A stretch of 64,000 bases of DNA from Mycolicibacterium fortuitum subsp. fortuitum. Its GTDB lineage: Bacteria; Actinomycetota; Actinomycetes; Mycobacteriales; Mycobacteriaceae. Below the pieces are notes generated by a model, which saw nothing but the letters and a program-made list of their open reading frames with translations, did no database searches and was not told where the DNA came from. This document shows positions 53,531 through 61,668 of this stretch, piece by piece; the stretch's first letter is position 1, and each line of letters opens with the position of its first letter. The translations under genes and the position numbers were made by a program. The stretch covers positions 4,588,001 through 4,652,000 of the forward strand of contig NZ_AP025518.1 in assembly GCF_022179545.1 (NCBI RefSeq). Reading direction: 5' to 3'.

Positions 53531-54694
53531 ATGCGGGTGGCCATGATGACTCGGGAATACCCACCCGAGGTGTACGGCGGTGCCGGTGTGCATGTCACCG
53601 AGCTCGTCGCACAATTGCGTCAGCTTTGCGACGTTGACGTGCACTGCATGGGCGCCCCGCGTGACGGCGCGTTCGTGGCGCAGCCCGACCCCGCGCTGCG
53701 TGGCGCCAACCCAGCTCTGTCGACGCTGTCCGCCGACCTCAACATGGTCAATTCGGCGGCGGGGGCCACGGTGGTGCACTCGCACACCTGGTACGCCGGG
53801 ATGGCCGGGCACCTGACCGGCCTGCTCTACGGCATCCCGCACGTGCTGACCGCCCATTCCCTCGAACCGTTGCGCCCATGGAAGGCCGAGCAACTCGGCG
53901 GTGGGTACCGGGTGTCCTCGTGGGTGGAGCGCACCGCGATCGAAGCCGCCGACGCAGTGATCGCGGTGAGTTCCGGGATGCGCCACGACGTGCTCCGCAC
54001 CTACCCCGCGCTCGACCCCAGCCGGGTACACGTGGTGCGCAACGGTATCGACACCGACGTCTGGTACCCGACGCCTCCCGCCGACACCGATTCGGTTCTC
54101 GCCGAGCTCGGGGTCGACCTGGATCGCCCCATCGTCGCGTTCGTCGGGCGCATCACCCGCCAGAAGGGCGTGGCTCACCTGGTGGCGGCGGCGCACCGGT
54201 TCAACCCCGAAGTGCAGCTGGTGTTGTGCGCAGGGGCACCCGATACGCCCGAGATCGCGGCCGAGGTGTCCTCAGCTGTGGCGGAACTGGCCCGGGCCCG
54301 CACCGGCGTGTTCTGGGTGCGCGAAATGCTGCCGATCAACAAGATCCGCGAAATACTCTCCGCAGCAACAGTTTTCGTGTGCCCATCGGTATACGAGCCA
54401 TTGGGCATCGTGAACCTGGAAGCGATGGCATGTTCGACACCGGTGGTCGCCTCCGATGTCGGCGGTATCCCCGAGGTCGTAGCCGACCACCTGACCGGCC
54501 TGCTCGTGCACTACGACGCCACTGACCCGCGCTTCTTCGAGATGCGTCTGGCCGATGCCGTCAACTCACTCGTCGCCGAACCGGAAACCGCCCGCAAATA
54601 CGGGGAGGCCGGACGCCAGCGGTGCATCGCAGAGTTCTCCTGGGCGCACATCGCTGAGCAAACCCTGGAGATATACCGCAAGGTGTCCGCCTGA
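53531..54694 (+). CDS. glgM: Alpha-maltose-1-phosphate synthase GlgM (GT4 family)
   Basis: A 387-residue retaining GT-B glycosyltransferase. The actinobacterial GlgA-like start [17 protein letters not shown], the central [30 protein letters not shown], and the donor-binding [17 protein letters not shown] (Glu pair) are all present. With ADP-glucose from GlgC and glucose-1-phosphate it makes maltose-1-phosphate for GlgE glucan synthesis. ATG 53531. Divergent from glgC by 100 bases; the pair is arranged as Rv1213/Rv1212c. Confidence 0.93.
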   Translation: MRVAMMTREYPPEVYGGAGVHVTELVAQLRQLCDVDVHCMGAPRDGAFVAQPDPALRGANPALSTLSADLNMVNSAAGATVVHSHTWYAGMAGHLTGLLYGIPHVLTAHSLEPLRPWKAEQLGGGYRVSSWVERTAIEAADAVIAVSSGMRHDVLRTYPALDPSRVHVVRNGIDTDVWYPTPPADTDSVLAELGVDLDRPIVAFVGRITRQKGVAHLVAAAHRFNPEVQLVLCAGAPDTPEIAAEVSSAVAELARARTGVFWVREMLPINKIREILSAATVFVCPSVYEPLGIVNLEAMACSTPVVASDVGGIPEVVADHLTGLLVHYDATDPRFFEMRLADAVNSLVAEPETARKYGEAGRQRCIAEFSWAHIAEQTLEIYRKVSA

Positions 54695-54714
54695 GCGGAC
54701 ACCTTGGGAGTGGA

Positions 54715-54882
54715 TCAGCTGGTGACGGCCTTGAGTTCGTCGCCCAGCGCAGCGGCCTCGTCGGGAGTCAGTTCGACAACGAGGCGCCCACCGCCTTCCA
54801 GCGGTACTCGCATAACGATTCCTCGCCCCTCTTTGGTTGCTTCCAGTGGACCGTCACCGGTCCGGGGCTTCATCGCCGCCAT
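54715..54882 (-). CDS. DUF3117 small conserved protein (Rv1211-like)
   Basis: A 55-residue protein, MAAMKPRTGDGPLEATKEGR at its start and a short Leu/Val/Glu-rich end, forming a small beta fold. ATG 54882 has a strong ribosome site (GGAGGG). A longer in-frame reading to 55050 lacks one. The family is small, uncharacterised and highly conserved across Actinobacteria. It is convergent with glgM. Confidence 0.85.
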   Translation of the reverse strand: MAAMKPRTGDGPLEATKEGRGIVMRVPLEGGGRLVVELTPDEAAALGDELKAVTS

Positions 54883-55066
54883 CGAGTGCTCCCTCCAACA
54901 GTGCCGACCCCGCGTCAGCGGGCCAGGTTGGGGCCGAAGCCGCCCACTCGTTGGCGGCACCCGGCATTGAACTGCTACTGAACTACCCCTATTGTTCCTT
55001 ATCCGCAGTGGTGGTTGTGCAAAGACCCGTCGGATACCGACCGAAGGCATGTTTCACCGGTCACAT

Positions 55067-55627
55067 CTACTGCGTTCGAACCCAACAGGCCGCGACATGG
55101 TCGTCGACCATCCCGGTGGCCTGCATCAAGGCATATGCCGTGGTGGGGCCGACGAATCTGAAGCCCCGACGCTTGAGTTCCTTGGCCATCGCGGTCGATT
55201 CCGGGGTGACTGCCGGCACTTGGTCCAGGTCAGCGGGCCGCGGGCGGGGCTCGGGGGCGAACGACCACAACAGCTCCCCCAGGTCGACATCGAGGTCGAC
55301 CACCGCCCGGGCGTTGGAGATCGTGGCAAGGATCTTGGCCCGGTTGCGCACGATGCCGGCATCGGCCATCAACCGCTCTACGTCGTCGTCGGTGTACTCC
55401 GCGACCGTGCCCGCGTCGAACCGGTCGAACGCGGCCCGGAAGTTCTCCCGTTTCCGCAAGATGGTCAGCCAGCTCAACCCGCTCTGGAAGGCCTCGAGGC
55501 TGATCCGCTCGAACAGTGCGCCGGAATCGCGCAGCGGCCGGCCCCACTCTGTGTCGTGATAGTCGCGGTACACGGGGTCGCCCGATTGCACCGCCCAGCC
55601 ACACCGGACGCGGCCGTCCTCGGTCAC
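55067..55627 (-). CDS. tagA: DNA-3-methyladenine glycosylase I
   Basis: A 186-residue base-excision repair glycosylase of the HhH-GPD Tag family, removing 3-methyladenine. The zinc site is seen as CGW near residue 9, YHDTEWG, and the C-terminal GMVDDHVAACW. The substrate pocket has LFERISLEAFQSGLSWLTIL. GTG 55627 overlaps the stop of the DivIVA-like gene (GTGA). Synteny supports Rv1210 tagA. Confidence 0.92.
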   Translation of the reverse strand: MTEDGRVRCGWAVQSGDPVYRDYHDTEWGRPLRDSGALFERISLEAFQSGLSWLTILRKRENFRAAFDRFDAGTVAEYTDDDVERLMADAGIVRNRAKILATISNARAVVDLDVDLGELLWSFAPEPRPRPADLDQVPAVTPESTAMAKELKRRGFRFVGPTTAYALMQATGMVDDHVAACWVRTQ

Positions 55628-56010
55628 CGCTCCTCCGATGTGCGGATCTCCCCGGCAGTGGCCGACACCTGCTCGTCCTCGTCGTCATCGCCGTCATCGA
55701 CGTCGAAGTCGTCGGGCACGCCGTAGGCCGCGCGCACCGCTGCCAGCTCGCCACGCACCGCGTCGAGTTCGCGGCCCAGCCGATCCAGCACCCAATCCAC
55801 CTCGCTGGTCTTGTAGCCGCGTACGACCTGGGCGAACTTGAGGGCGTCCACATCGGCCCCGGTGACGCCCGAGGCGGGCAGCACCGTCGCAGTCGTGCCG
55901 CGCGGCAGCGGTGGCAGTGTCTCGCCGCGGCCGAAGATGACGCTGGCCAGCCCGAAGAGCACCGTGGCCACCAGGACCAGCACCACGAGGTACAGCAGTA
56001 TCAGTGTCAC
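55624..56010 (-). CDS. DivIVA-domain-like membrane protein (Rv1209-like)
   Basis: A 128-residue protein with one N-terminal membrane helix (LILLYLVVLVLVATVLFGLASVIFG compressed), then a DivIVA-like segment (FAQVVRGYKTSEVDWVLDRLGRELDAVRGELAAV) that should coil, and an acidic Asp/Glu-rich end. The YKTSEVDWVLDRL part matches the lipid-binding start of DivIVA/Wag31 repeats. GTG 56010 is the start. The gene lies between gpgS and tagA, as in M. tuberculosis. Confidence 0.82.
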   Translation of the reverse strand: MTLILLYLVVLVLVATVLFGLASVIFGRGETLPPLPRGTTATVLPASGVTGADVDALKFAQVVRGYKTSEVDWVLDRLGRELDAVRGELAAVRAAYGVPDDFDVDDGDDDEDEQVSATAGEIRTSEER

Positions 56011-56040
56011 GCCCTCGATACTGCCTCACGCATGCGACAC

Positions 56041-56991
56041 CTAGCGCGGGCGCAGGGTGACCATGGGCGGGCGGTCGGCCAGGGACACCGATGACACCCT
56101 CGGCGTGAAGTCGTCACCGTCGGCGTAGAACTGCGTCAGCCCCATGCCCGAATCGGCTATCCCGCAGCGTGACAGCAGGGTCGCGATGACCTGCCGGCTC
56201 ATCGAGGCCAGCTCGGTCAACGGCCGGTTGCGGTGGGCCCTGACGCCGAGGTTCACCTGCGCGATGGCGTCCAGGCCGAGCCGGTCGTACGTGTCGACCA
56301 GCAGGCCGATCTCCACGCCGTAGCCAGGCGCGAACGGTACGGAGGTCAGTAGTTCACGAGTGCCCGCGTATTCGCCGCCCAGCGGCTGCAACACGCAGTT
56401 GAGCTCGGGGCGCAGTGAGGCCAGCAGCGGCCGCGCCACCAATTCCGTGACCCGGCCGCCGCCGTTGGCGTCCTCGGCGCCGCTGACCTTCAACGGCCGC
56501 CGGTAGAACCCCTTGACCAGATGCACACCGTCGGTGGTGAGCAGCGGGCCCAGCAGCTTGGGTACGAACATCGGGTCGGGATCGATCAGGTCGGAGTCGA
56601 CGAAGGCGATGAGGTCGCCGGTGGTGGCGGCCAGCGACCGCCACAACACCTCGCCCTTGCCCGGCTGCGGCGGGATCTCGGGCAACGCCACCTCACGGCT
56701 GACGACGCGGGCCCCGGCGGCGACCGCACGGATCTCGGTGTCGTCGGTGGAGCCCGAATCGAGCACGATCAGCTCGTCGACCAGCCCGCCGAGCAACGGG
56801 GTGATGGTCTCGACGACGGACGCGACCGTTTCTTCCTCGTTCAGGGCGGGCAGGACCACCGACACCGTGCGGCCGCCCTTGGCGGCCTCCAGCTCGGCGA
56901 TGGTCCAGCTCGGCCGGTTCCAGCTGTGGTCGGTCAGCCAGCGGTGGCCGACGACGCCGTCGGCGACGGACAGATCAGGTATTGCGGTCAC
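56041..56991 (-). CDS. gpgS: Glucosyl-3-phosphoglycerate synthase GpgS
   Basis: A 316-residue retaining GT-A glycosyltransferase (GT81) that starts methylglucose lipopolysaccharide synthesis by joining glucose to 3-phosphoglycerate. It has VVLPALNEEETVASVVETI, LIVLDSGSTDDTE, the metal-binding DSD in IAFVDSDLIDPDP, and acceptor-site GYGVEIGLLVDTY. GTG 56991 is chosen because it overlaps the folP2 stop; the longer in-frame reading overlaps folP2. It lies between folP2 and Rv1209, as Rv1208 does. Confidence 0.93.
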   Translation of the reverse strand: MTAIPDLSVADGVVGHRWLTDHSWNRPSWTIAELEAAKGGRTVSVVLPALNEEETVASVVETITPLLGGLVDELIVLDSGSTDDTEIRAVAAGARVVSREVALPEIPPQPGKGEVLWRSLAATTGDLIAFVDSDLIDPDPMFVPKLLGPLLTTDGVHLVKGFYRRPLKVSGAEDANGGGRVTELVARPLLASLRPELNCVLQPLGGEYAGTRELLTSVPFAPGYGVEIGLLVDTYDRLGLDAIAQVNLGVRAHRNRPLTELASMSRQVIATLLSRCGIADSGMGLTQFYADGDDFTPRVSSVSLADRPPMVTLRPR

Positions 56992-57875
56992 GCGAGCCCC
57001 CTCACTGTTCGTGCGGGTGCCCGCACTCCCTGGATCGACGCGACCATCTCCAGCACGCGCCGTGTGGGTCCGACCTCGTGTACCCGAAACATCGCGGCTC
57101 CATCCGCGGCGGCCAGTGCCGTCGCGGCCAGGGTGCCCTCCAGGCGTTCGGTCAGATCCACACCCAGAGTCTCCCCGACAAAATCCTTGTTGCTCAGTGC
57201 CATCAGCACAGGCCATCCGGTCTTAACAAGATCTTTTACGTGACGCAACAAACTAAGACCGTGATGAGTGTTTTTACCGAAATCGTGGGTCGGGTCGATC
57301 AGGATCCGATCCCGAGGAACACCTGTTGCCACCGCCCGCTCGGCCGCCGCGGTCACCTCGGCGATGACGTCGTCGACGACGCCGTGTTGGGTGATCCCGT
57401 AGTTCACCCGGAACGGGCGGGTGCGCGGTACCGCCCCGCCGGTGTGTGAGCAGACCAGGCCGGCCCCGAATTCGGCGGCCACCTCGGGCAAGCCCGGATC
57501 CGCGCCGGCCCAGGTGTCGTTGATCAGATCGGCCCCGGCCGCACAGGCCTGTTTGGCCACCGCCGCGCGCCAGGTATCGACACTGATCAGCTGGTCGGGG
57601 TAGGCGGCGCGCAGCCATTCGATGAACGGCACGACGCGGGCGATCTCCTCTTCGGCGTCGACCGTGCTGCCCGGGCCTGCCTTGACCCCACCCACGTCGA
57701 TGACATCGGCGCCCTCCTCGATCACGCGCTGCGCCGCTGCCTTGGCCGCATCGTCGGTGAAGGTCGCCCCGCGGTCGTAGAACGAATCAGGCGTCCGGTT
57801 CACAATCGCCATGATCAGCGCCCGGTCACTTGCGACCGGGCGCCCACAGAACAGGCCATTGCACGTCGACAACAC
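56988..57875 (-). CDS. folP2: FolP2, dihydropteroate synthase-like protein
   Basis: A 295-residue TIM barrel of the pterin-binding family. It has IMAIVNRTPDSFYDRG, ADVIDVGGVKAGPGS, ISVDTWRAAVA, INDTWAG, the basic DPTHDFGKNT and ALSNKDFVGETLG. FolP2 in mycobacteria does not replace FolP1 in folate synthesis and its true role is unclear. GTG 57875 is used, but GGAGG sits too close to it, so TTG 57872 is also possible. Overlaps gpgS by GTGA. Confidence 0.9.
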   Translation of the reverse strand: MLSTCNGLFCGRPVASDRALIMAIVNRTPDSFYDRGATFTDDAAKAAAQRVIEEGADVIDVGGVKAGPGSTVDAEEEIARVVPFIEWLRAAYPDQLISVDTWRAAVAKQACAAGADLINDTWAGADPGLPEVAAEFGAGLVCSHTGGAVPRTRPFRVNYGITQHGVVDDVIAEVTAAAERAVATGVPRDRILIDPTHDFGKNTHHGLSLLRHVKDLVKTGWPVLMALSNKDFVGETLGVDLTERLEGTLAATALAAADGAAMFRVHEVGPTRRVLEMVASIQGVRAPARTVRGLA

Positions 57876-57905
57876 GCCTCCATAGTGCCTGGTGCGGCAG
57901 GCACG

Positions 57906-57962
57906 CCGGTTTCTACCCGTGGGTCGTCCTCAGACACGATCGACAACCAGGGGGTAGAAATC
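57906..57962 (-). other. Long inverted repeat between fadD6 and folP2
   Basis: CGGTTTCTACCC (57906-57917) pairs with GGGTAGAAATCG (57951-57962), 11 of 12 bases, around a 33-base loop that itself holds TCGT/ACGA. On the coding strand it falls between the fadD6 stop and the folP2 start. It could be a transcript-processing or termination element. No U-run follows. Confidence 0.45.
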
Positions 57963-57982
57963 GGCGCACAGGTGTGCTGCGC

Positions 57983-59761
57983 CTAATTCGGCCGCTTGCC
58001 CGCCGTCACCTCGTCGGGATATTCGGGGTAGAACGGCACGTAGCCCTCGTCGCGGCCCGCCAGCACGTACAACGGGTCCTCGATGTCAGCACCGTAACCC
58101 TGTTTACGCAGGTCGACCTTCTGGCTCTTGAAGGTCGAGGTGTGCGCCAGTTCAGGGACGACGCGAACGAACAGCGGCACCGCATACGCCGGCAGGTGGC
58201 CGTAGAACGCGTCGGCCAGGGCCTTGCCGTCGAACTCCTTGCCATCTTTCAGCTGAACCGCGGCCATGCCGGCGCGGCCGCCCGCACCGGGCACCTCGAC
58301 CCCGAACACGGTGCACTCCTCGATCAGCGGGTTGCTGGCGACGGCGGCCTCGACCTCCGTGGTGGCGACGTTCTCGCCCTTCCACCGGAAGGTGTCTCCG
58401 AGCCGGTCGGCGAACGCGGCGTGGCCGAGCCCCTGGGACCGCATCAGGTCGCCGGTGTTGAACCAGACGTCGCCGTCCTTGAACGCGTTGCGGACCAGCT
58501 TCTTCTCGCTGGCCGCTTTGTCGGTGTAGCCGTCGAACGGCTGCAGCGCATTGATCTTGGACAGCATCAGACCGGGCTCGCCGCGCTTGACCTTGCGCAG
58601 GCGTCCATCGGCCCCGCGGGCCGGTTCGCCACTGTCGGCGTCGTATTCGACGAAGGCGACGGGGCTCGGGCAGATGCCGGTGGACTTCGAGACGTTGAAA
58701 ACGTTGACGAACGCGGTGTTGCCCTCACTGGCGGCGTAGAACTCGCAGACGCGCGGGATGCCGAAGCGCTGGGTGAACTCGTCCCAGATGGCCGGGCGCA
58801 GCCCGTTGCCGACGATGACGCGGACCTTGTGCGCGCGGTCGGTCGGCTTGGGCGGCTGGTTGAGCAGATAGCCGCAGATCTCACCGATGTACACGAACGC
58901 GGTGGCGTCGTAGGAGATGACCTCGTCCCAGAACCGGGAGGCCGAGAACGACTTGCCGAGCGCCAGCGCGGCACCCGAGTTCAGCGCCGAACCGACCGAC
59001 ACCGTCAGCGCATTGTTGTGGTAGAGCGGCAGGCAGCAGTAGAGCGTGTCGTCGCTGTGCAGCCGCAGTCCCAGCCCGCCGAACCCGGCCAGTGCCCGCA
59101 GCCACCGGTAGTGGGTCATGACGCTGGCCTTGGGCATCCCGGTGGTGCCCGAGGTGAAGATGTAGAAGGCCTTGTCCTTGGCGAGCACCGCCGAGGTGCT
59201 CGCGGGGTTGGTGGTCGGCGCGGTCGAGGCCAGCCGGCGCAGCTCCTCGACCGTGATCAGGCCCTTCGCCTCGGCACCGCATTCGGTGACGTGCTCGATC
59301 AGGTCGGACTCCGCGACCACGGCCGTGGCGTCGAGCAGCCCGATGCTGTGGGCCAGCACCTTGCCGCGCTGGTGGTAGTTGAGCATGCCCGCCACGGCGC
59401 CGCATTTGACGATCGCCAACATGAGCAGCACGGCATCGGGCGAGTTACGCAGCATCACACCGACCACGTCGCCGTGGCCGACGCCCTTGGCGGCGAGAAC
59501 GGCGGCGTACCGGTTGACGGTCTCGTTGGCTTCCCGGTAGGTGATGCGCTCGTCGCCGAACTTGAGGAAAACCCGGTCGGCGTACTGCGCGGCCCGCTCC
59601 TGGAAAACCTTGCCGATCGACGTCTTGGCGGTCGGCCGGGCCATCATTCCGGTGACCACACCTCGCACGATGACCGGCGCATCCATGAGCAGACCGGGTA
59701 CCTGGCTGGCGAGGTCGAGTAGGCCGACGCTGCTCCTGGTGCCCGATTTCTGATCGGTCAT
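57983..59761 (-). CDS. fadD6: Fatty-acid-CoA synthetase FadD6 (very-long-chain type)
   Basis: A 592-residue adenylate-forming enzyme that activates fatty acids to acyl-CoA. Motifs: AMP-binding YIFTSGTTGMPKASV, YCCLPLYHNN, the VLACS motif in VNVFNVSKSTGICPSPVAF, VWFNTGDLMRSQGLGHAAFADRLGDTFRWKGENV (the hinge region) and a late lysine in TFKSQKVDLRKQG. ATG 59761 is preceded by GGGGGAC. The longer reading to 59872 overlaps the LOG gene end. Synteny supports Rv1206. Confidence 0.92.
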   Translation of the reverse strand: MTDQKSGTRSSVGLLDLASQVPGLLMDAPVIVRGVVTGMMARPTAKTSIGKVFQERAAQYADRVFLKFGDERITYREANETVNRYAAVLAAKGVGHGDVVGVMLRNSPDAVLLMLAIVKCGAVAGMLNYHQRGKVLAHSIGLLDATAVVAESDLIEHVTECGAEAKGLITVEELRRLASTAPTTNPASTSAVLAKDKAFYIFTSGTTGMPKASVMTHYRWLRALAGFGGLGLRLHSDDTLYCCLPLYHNNALTVSVGSALNSGAALALGKSFSASRFWDEVISYDATAFVYIGEICGYLLNQPPKPTDRAHKVRVIVGNGLRPAIWDEFTQRFGIPRVCEFYAASEGNTAFVNVFNVSKSTGICPSPVAFVEYDADSGEPARGADGRLRKVKRGEPGLMLSKINALQPFDGYTDKAASEKKLVRNAFKDGDVWFNTGDLMRSQGLGHAAFADRLGDTFRWKGENVATTEVEAAVASNPLIEECTVFGVEVPGAGGRAGMAAVQLKDGKEFDGKALADAFYGHLPAYAVPLFVRVVPELAHTSTFKSQKVDLRKQGYGADIEDPLYVLAGRDEGYVPFYPEYPDEVTAGKRPN

Positions 59762-59830
59762 GCGGTGTCCCCCTGGGCGTTGTTGTGGGTCTCGAGATGG
59801 CTCTCGTGTGGCCAACACCATAGCCGCGCT

Positions 59831-59846
59831 GGTAACCGCCGTTACC
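59831..59846. other. Inverted repeat between the LOG gene and fadD6
   Basis: GGTAAC-CGCC-GTTACC, perfect six-base arms, 70 bases upstream of fadD6 and just after the LOG stop. A further GGTAACC lies inside the last codons of the LOG gene (59857-59863). Operator for fadD6 or hairpin after the LOG gene. Confidence 0.35.
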
Positions 59847-59853
59847 GCCGGTT

Positions 59854-60420
59854 CTAGGTAACCGGGTCGCACGCCTCCAGCGCAGAGGACACCTCGTCGA
59901 CGACGATCAGCCGATCCAGCGCCGCCTCACTCACGTAACCGGAGGCGACCAACCCACGCAACCAGGACAACAAGCCGTCGTAGTGGCCGAACGGGTCGAG
60001 CAGTACCACCGGCTTCTCGTGCATCCCGAGGTAGCCCGCTGTCCAGGCCTCGAAGAACTCCTCGAGGGTGCCGATGCCGCCGGGCAGCGCGATGAACGCG
60101 TCGGAGCGGTCCTCCATCTCCTTCTTGCGTTCCCGCATCGTGTCGGTGACCACGAGCTCAGCGGCGTCGACGTCGGCGAGCTCACGGTGAACGAGAGCCT
60201 TGGGGATCACACCGACGGTGCGTCCGTTGCTCGAACGCGCTGCCCTGGCCACCGCCCCCATCGCGGAGACATTGCCGCCGCCCGAGACCAACGTCCATCC
60301 CCGCTTGGCGATCGCCACGCCGACCTCGCTGGCCAATGCCAGCAGCTCGGGATGCGTGGGACCCGAGGCGCAATAGACACACACCGCAAACTCGCGGTCA
60401 GTTTCACCGGACACGCACAC
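59854..60420 (-). CDS. LOG family cytokinin riboside 5'-monophosphate phosphoribohydrolase (Rv1205-like)
   Basis: A 188-residue Rossmann-fold enzyme that releases free adenine-type cytokinin bases from nucleotide precursors. VCVYCASG, the SGGGNVSAMGAVARAA nucleotide loop, and the catalytic PGGIGTLEEFFEAW (PGGxGTxxE) are intact, with ERKKEMEDRSDAFIAL in front. Rv1205 in M. tuberculosis is a known substrate of the Pup-proteasome and its build-up yields toxic aldehydes. GTG 60420 is annotated, but GTG 60414 has a better-spaced AGG. Confidence 0.9.
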   Translation of the reverse strand: MCVSGETDREFAVCVYCASGPTHPELLALASEVGVAIAKRGWTLVSGGGNVSAMGAVARAARSSNGRTVGVIPKALVHRELADVDAAELVVTDTMRERKKEMEDRSDAFIALPGGIGTLEEFFEAWTAGYLGMHEKPVVLLDPFGHYDGLLSWLRGLVASGYVSEAALDRLIVVDEVSSALEACDPVT

Positions 60421-60545
60421 AACCTAAAGGGTGGGGGTGAACCGCCGATGTCGGGTGGGCGATGTCCCCTTGTGATGGACTCAACCCCTCCCTGCGTGGA
60501 CACTGGACGCAACTTGGGGGGCAATCCTGGCGACTGAAGACTGCG

Positions 60546-61229
60546 ATGACTGACACCGACGATCAACCGGCACGGTTGAGCCGCGAATCCATCCTGGACA
60601 GCGCGATCGAGTTGATCGACCGCGAAGGCCTGGCGAAATTGACGATGCGCAGGCTGGGCACGGCCTGCGGCGTCGAGGCCATGGCGCTGTACCGCTATGT
60701 GCACAGCCGAGGCGACCTGCTGACCGGCGTCGTCAACCACATCGTCGACCGGCTCTACGCCGATCAGCTCGCGGCGCGCCGACAGGAGGACGGCTGGCAG
60801 GACTTCCTGCTGCGGCTCGCCCACGGCGTGCGCCAGATCGCGCTCGACCATCCCGAGGTGTTCCCCCTGGTGGCGACCGAGGCGCCGGAGGCTCCGTGGG
60901 TGCGCCCGCCGCTGCGCAGCCTGCGGTGGATGGAGACCTTCCTGGAGACGTTGATCTCCTACGGTTTCGACGATGACGCAGCCGTGGCGGCGTACCGGGC
61001 GTACACCACGTTCCTGGTGGGCCAGCTACTTCTCGAGGTGTCGGCACGCGGGGTCGCGCTCAGCCCGGAAGAGGCGGCTCTCGACCACGAGCCACGCCCA
61101 GACACGTCGCTGGCCGACTACCCGAACCTGCGACGCCTGCAGCCGAAGCTGGCCGAGGACCACAGCATCGACGAGTTCGAGGAAGCGTTGGAGGCCTTGC
61201 TCGACCGCGTCGAATCCTGGCTGAACTGA
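60546..61229 (+). CDS. TetR/AcrR family regulator with TetR_C domain
   Basis: A 227-residue regulator with N-terminal HTH LSRESILDSAIELIDREGLAKLTMRRLGTACGVEAMALYRYVHSRGDLL compressed, a YRYV recognition end, and a tetracycline-repressor-like C-terminal domain (LRLAHGVRQIALDHPEVFPLV, FEEALEALLDRV). ATG 60546 is chosen; the upstream in-frame reading from 60462 adds a weak head. It is followed after 54 bases by the STAS gene on the same strand, with an inverted repeat between. Confidence 0.82.
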   Translation: MTDTDDQPARLSRESILDSAIELIDREGLAKLTMRRLGTACGVEAMALYRYVHSRGDLLTGVVNHIVDRLYADQLAARRQEDGWQDFLLRLAHGVRQIALDHPEVFPLVATEAPEAPWVRPPLRSLRWMETFLETLISYGFDDDAAVAAYRAYTTFLVGQLLLEVSARGVALSPEEAALDHEPRPDTSLADYPNLRRLQPKLAEDHSIDEFEEALEALLDRVESWLN

Positions 61230-61243
61230 CACCGAGCAGCCGC

Positions 61244-61270
61244 GTTTACAACGTAAACCAAGATCGGTAT
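61244..61270 (+). promoter_or_regulatory. Candidate SigF promoter overlapping a perfect inverted repeat
   Basis: cGTTT (61243-61247), 17 bases, then CGGTAT (61265-61270) fits the mycobacterial SigF pattern GTTT-N15-17-GGGTA with one mismatch. The -35 part lies in the inverted repeat GTTTAC-AAC-GTAAAC (61244-61258), which could be an operator for the TetR just upstream. If used, it makes the ATG at 61269 untranscribed. Confidence 0.5.
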
Positions 61271-61283
61271 GCTCGGTTTCATC

Positions 61284-61658
61284 GTGGAATCGAACCCGCA
61301 GGATCACGAGCTGCACTGGACGGCTCACCCCACATCCGAAGGCCTCATCGTTCAGGTCTTCGGACAGGTTGATGCCCACAACGAAGCCGACTGGCAGCGC
61401 ATGCTCGACGAGTCGGCCGTCGCCGTACCCGAGGGCTCGTTGCTCATCGTCGACTGCGGATCGCTGGATTTCATGAGCTGCGGCGCGCTGGTGGCCCTGG
61501 CCAAACAAGCTGTCGACAGCCGCCAGCGAGGCGTCACGGTGCGGCTCGTGATCACGCAGCCGAGCATCTGCCGAGTCATCACCGAATGCGGTATGGACGA
61601 CGCCGTCTCGGCGCACCCGGATCTCGATTCGGCATTGAACGGTGGCGACCCGCCATAG
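61284..61658 (+). CDS. STAS-domain protein (anti-anti-sigma factor-like)
   Basis: A 124-residue single STAS domain. It shows the beta-strand GLIVQVFGQVDAHNEADW, the strand LLIVDCGSLDFMSCGALVALAKQ with Ser-Cys-Gly where anti-anti-sigma factors have Ser-Ser-Gly, and the C-terminal VRLVITQPSICRVITECGM. It is expected to bind an anti-sigma kinase, as in SigF control. GTG 61284 is preferred to ATG 61269 because a SigF-like -10 overlaps that ATG. Ten bases separate it from the ATPase gene, so they form one unit. Confidence 0.78.
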   Translation: MESNPQDHELHWTAHPTSEGLIVQVFGQVDAHNEADWQRMLDESAVAVPEGSLLIVDCGSLDFMSCGALVALAKQAVDSRQRGVTVRLVITQPSICRVITECGMDDAVSAHPDLDSALNGGDPP

Positions 61659-61668
61659 GATTCGGTGG

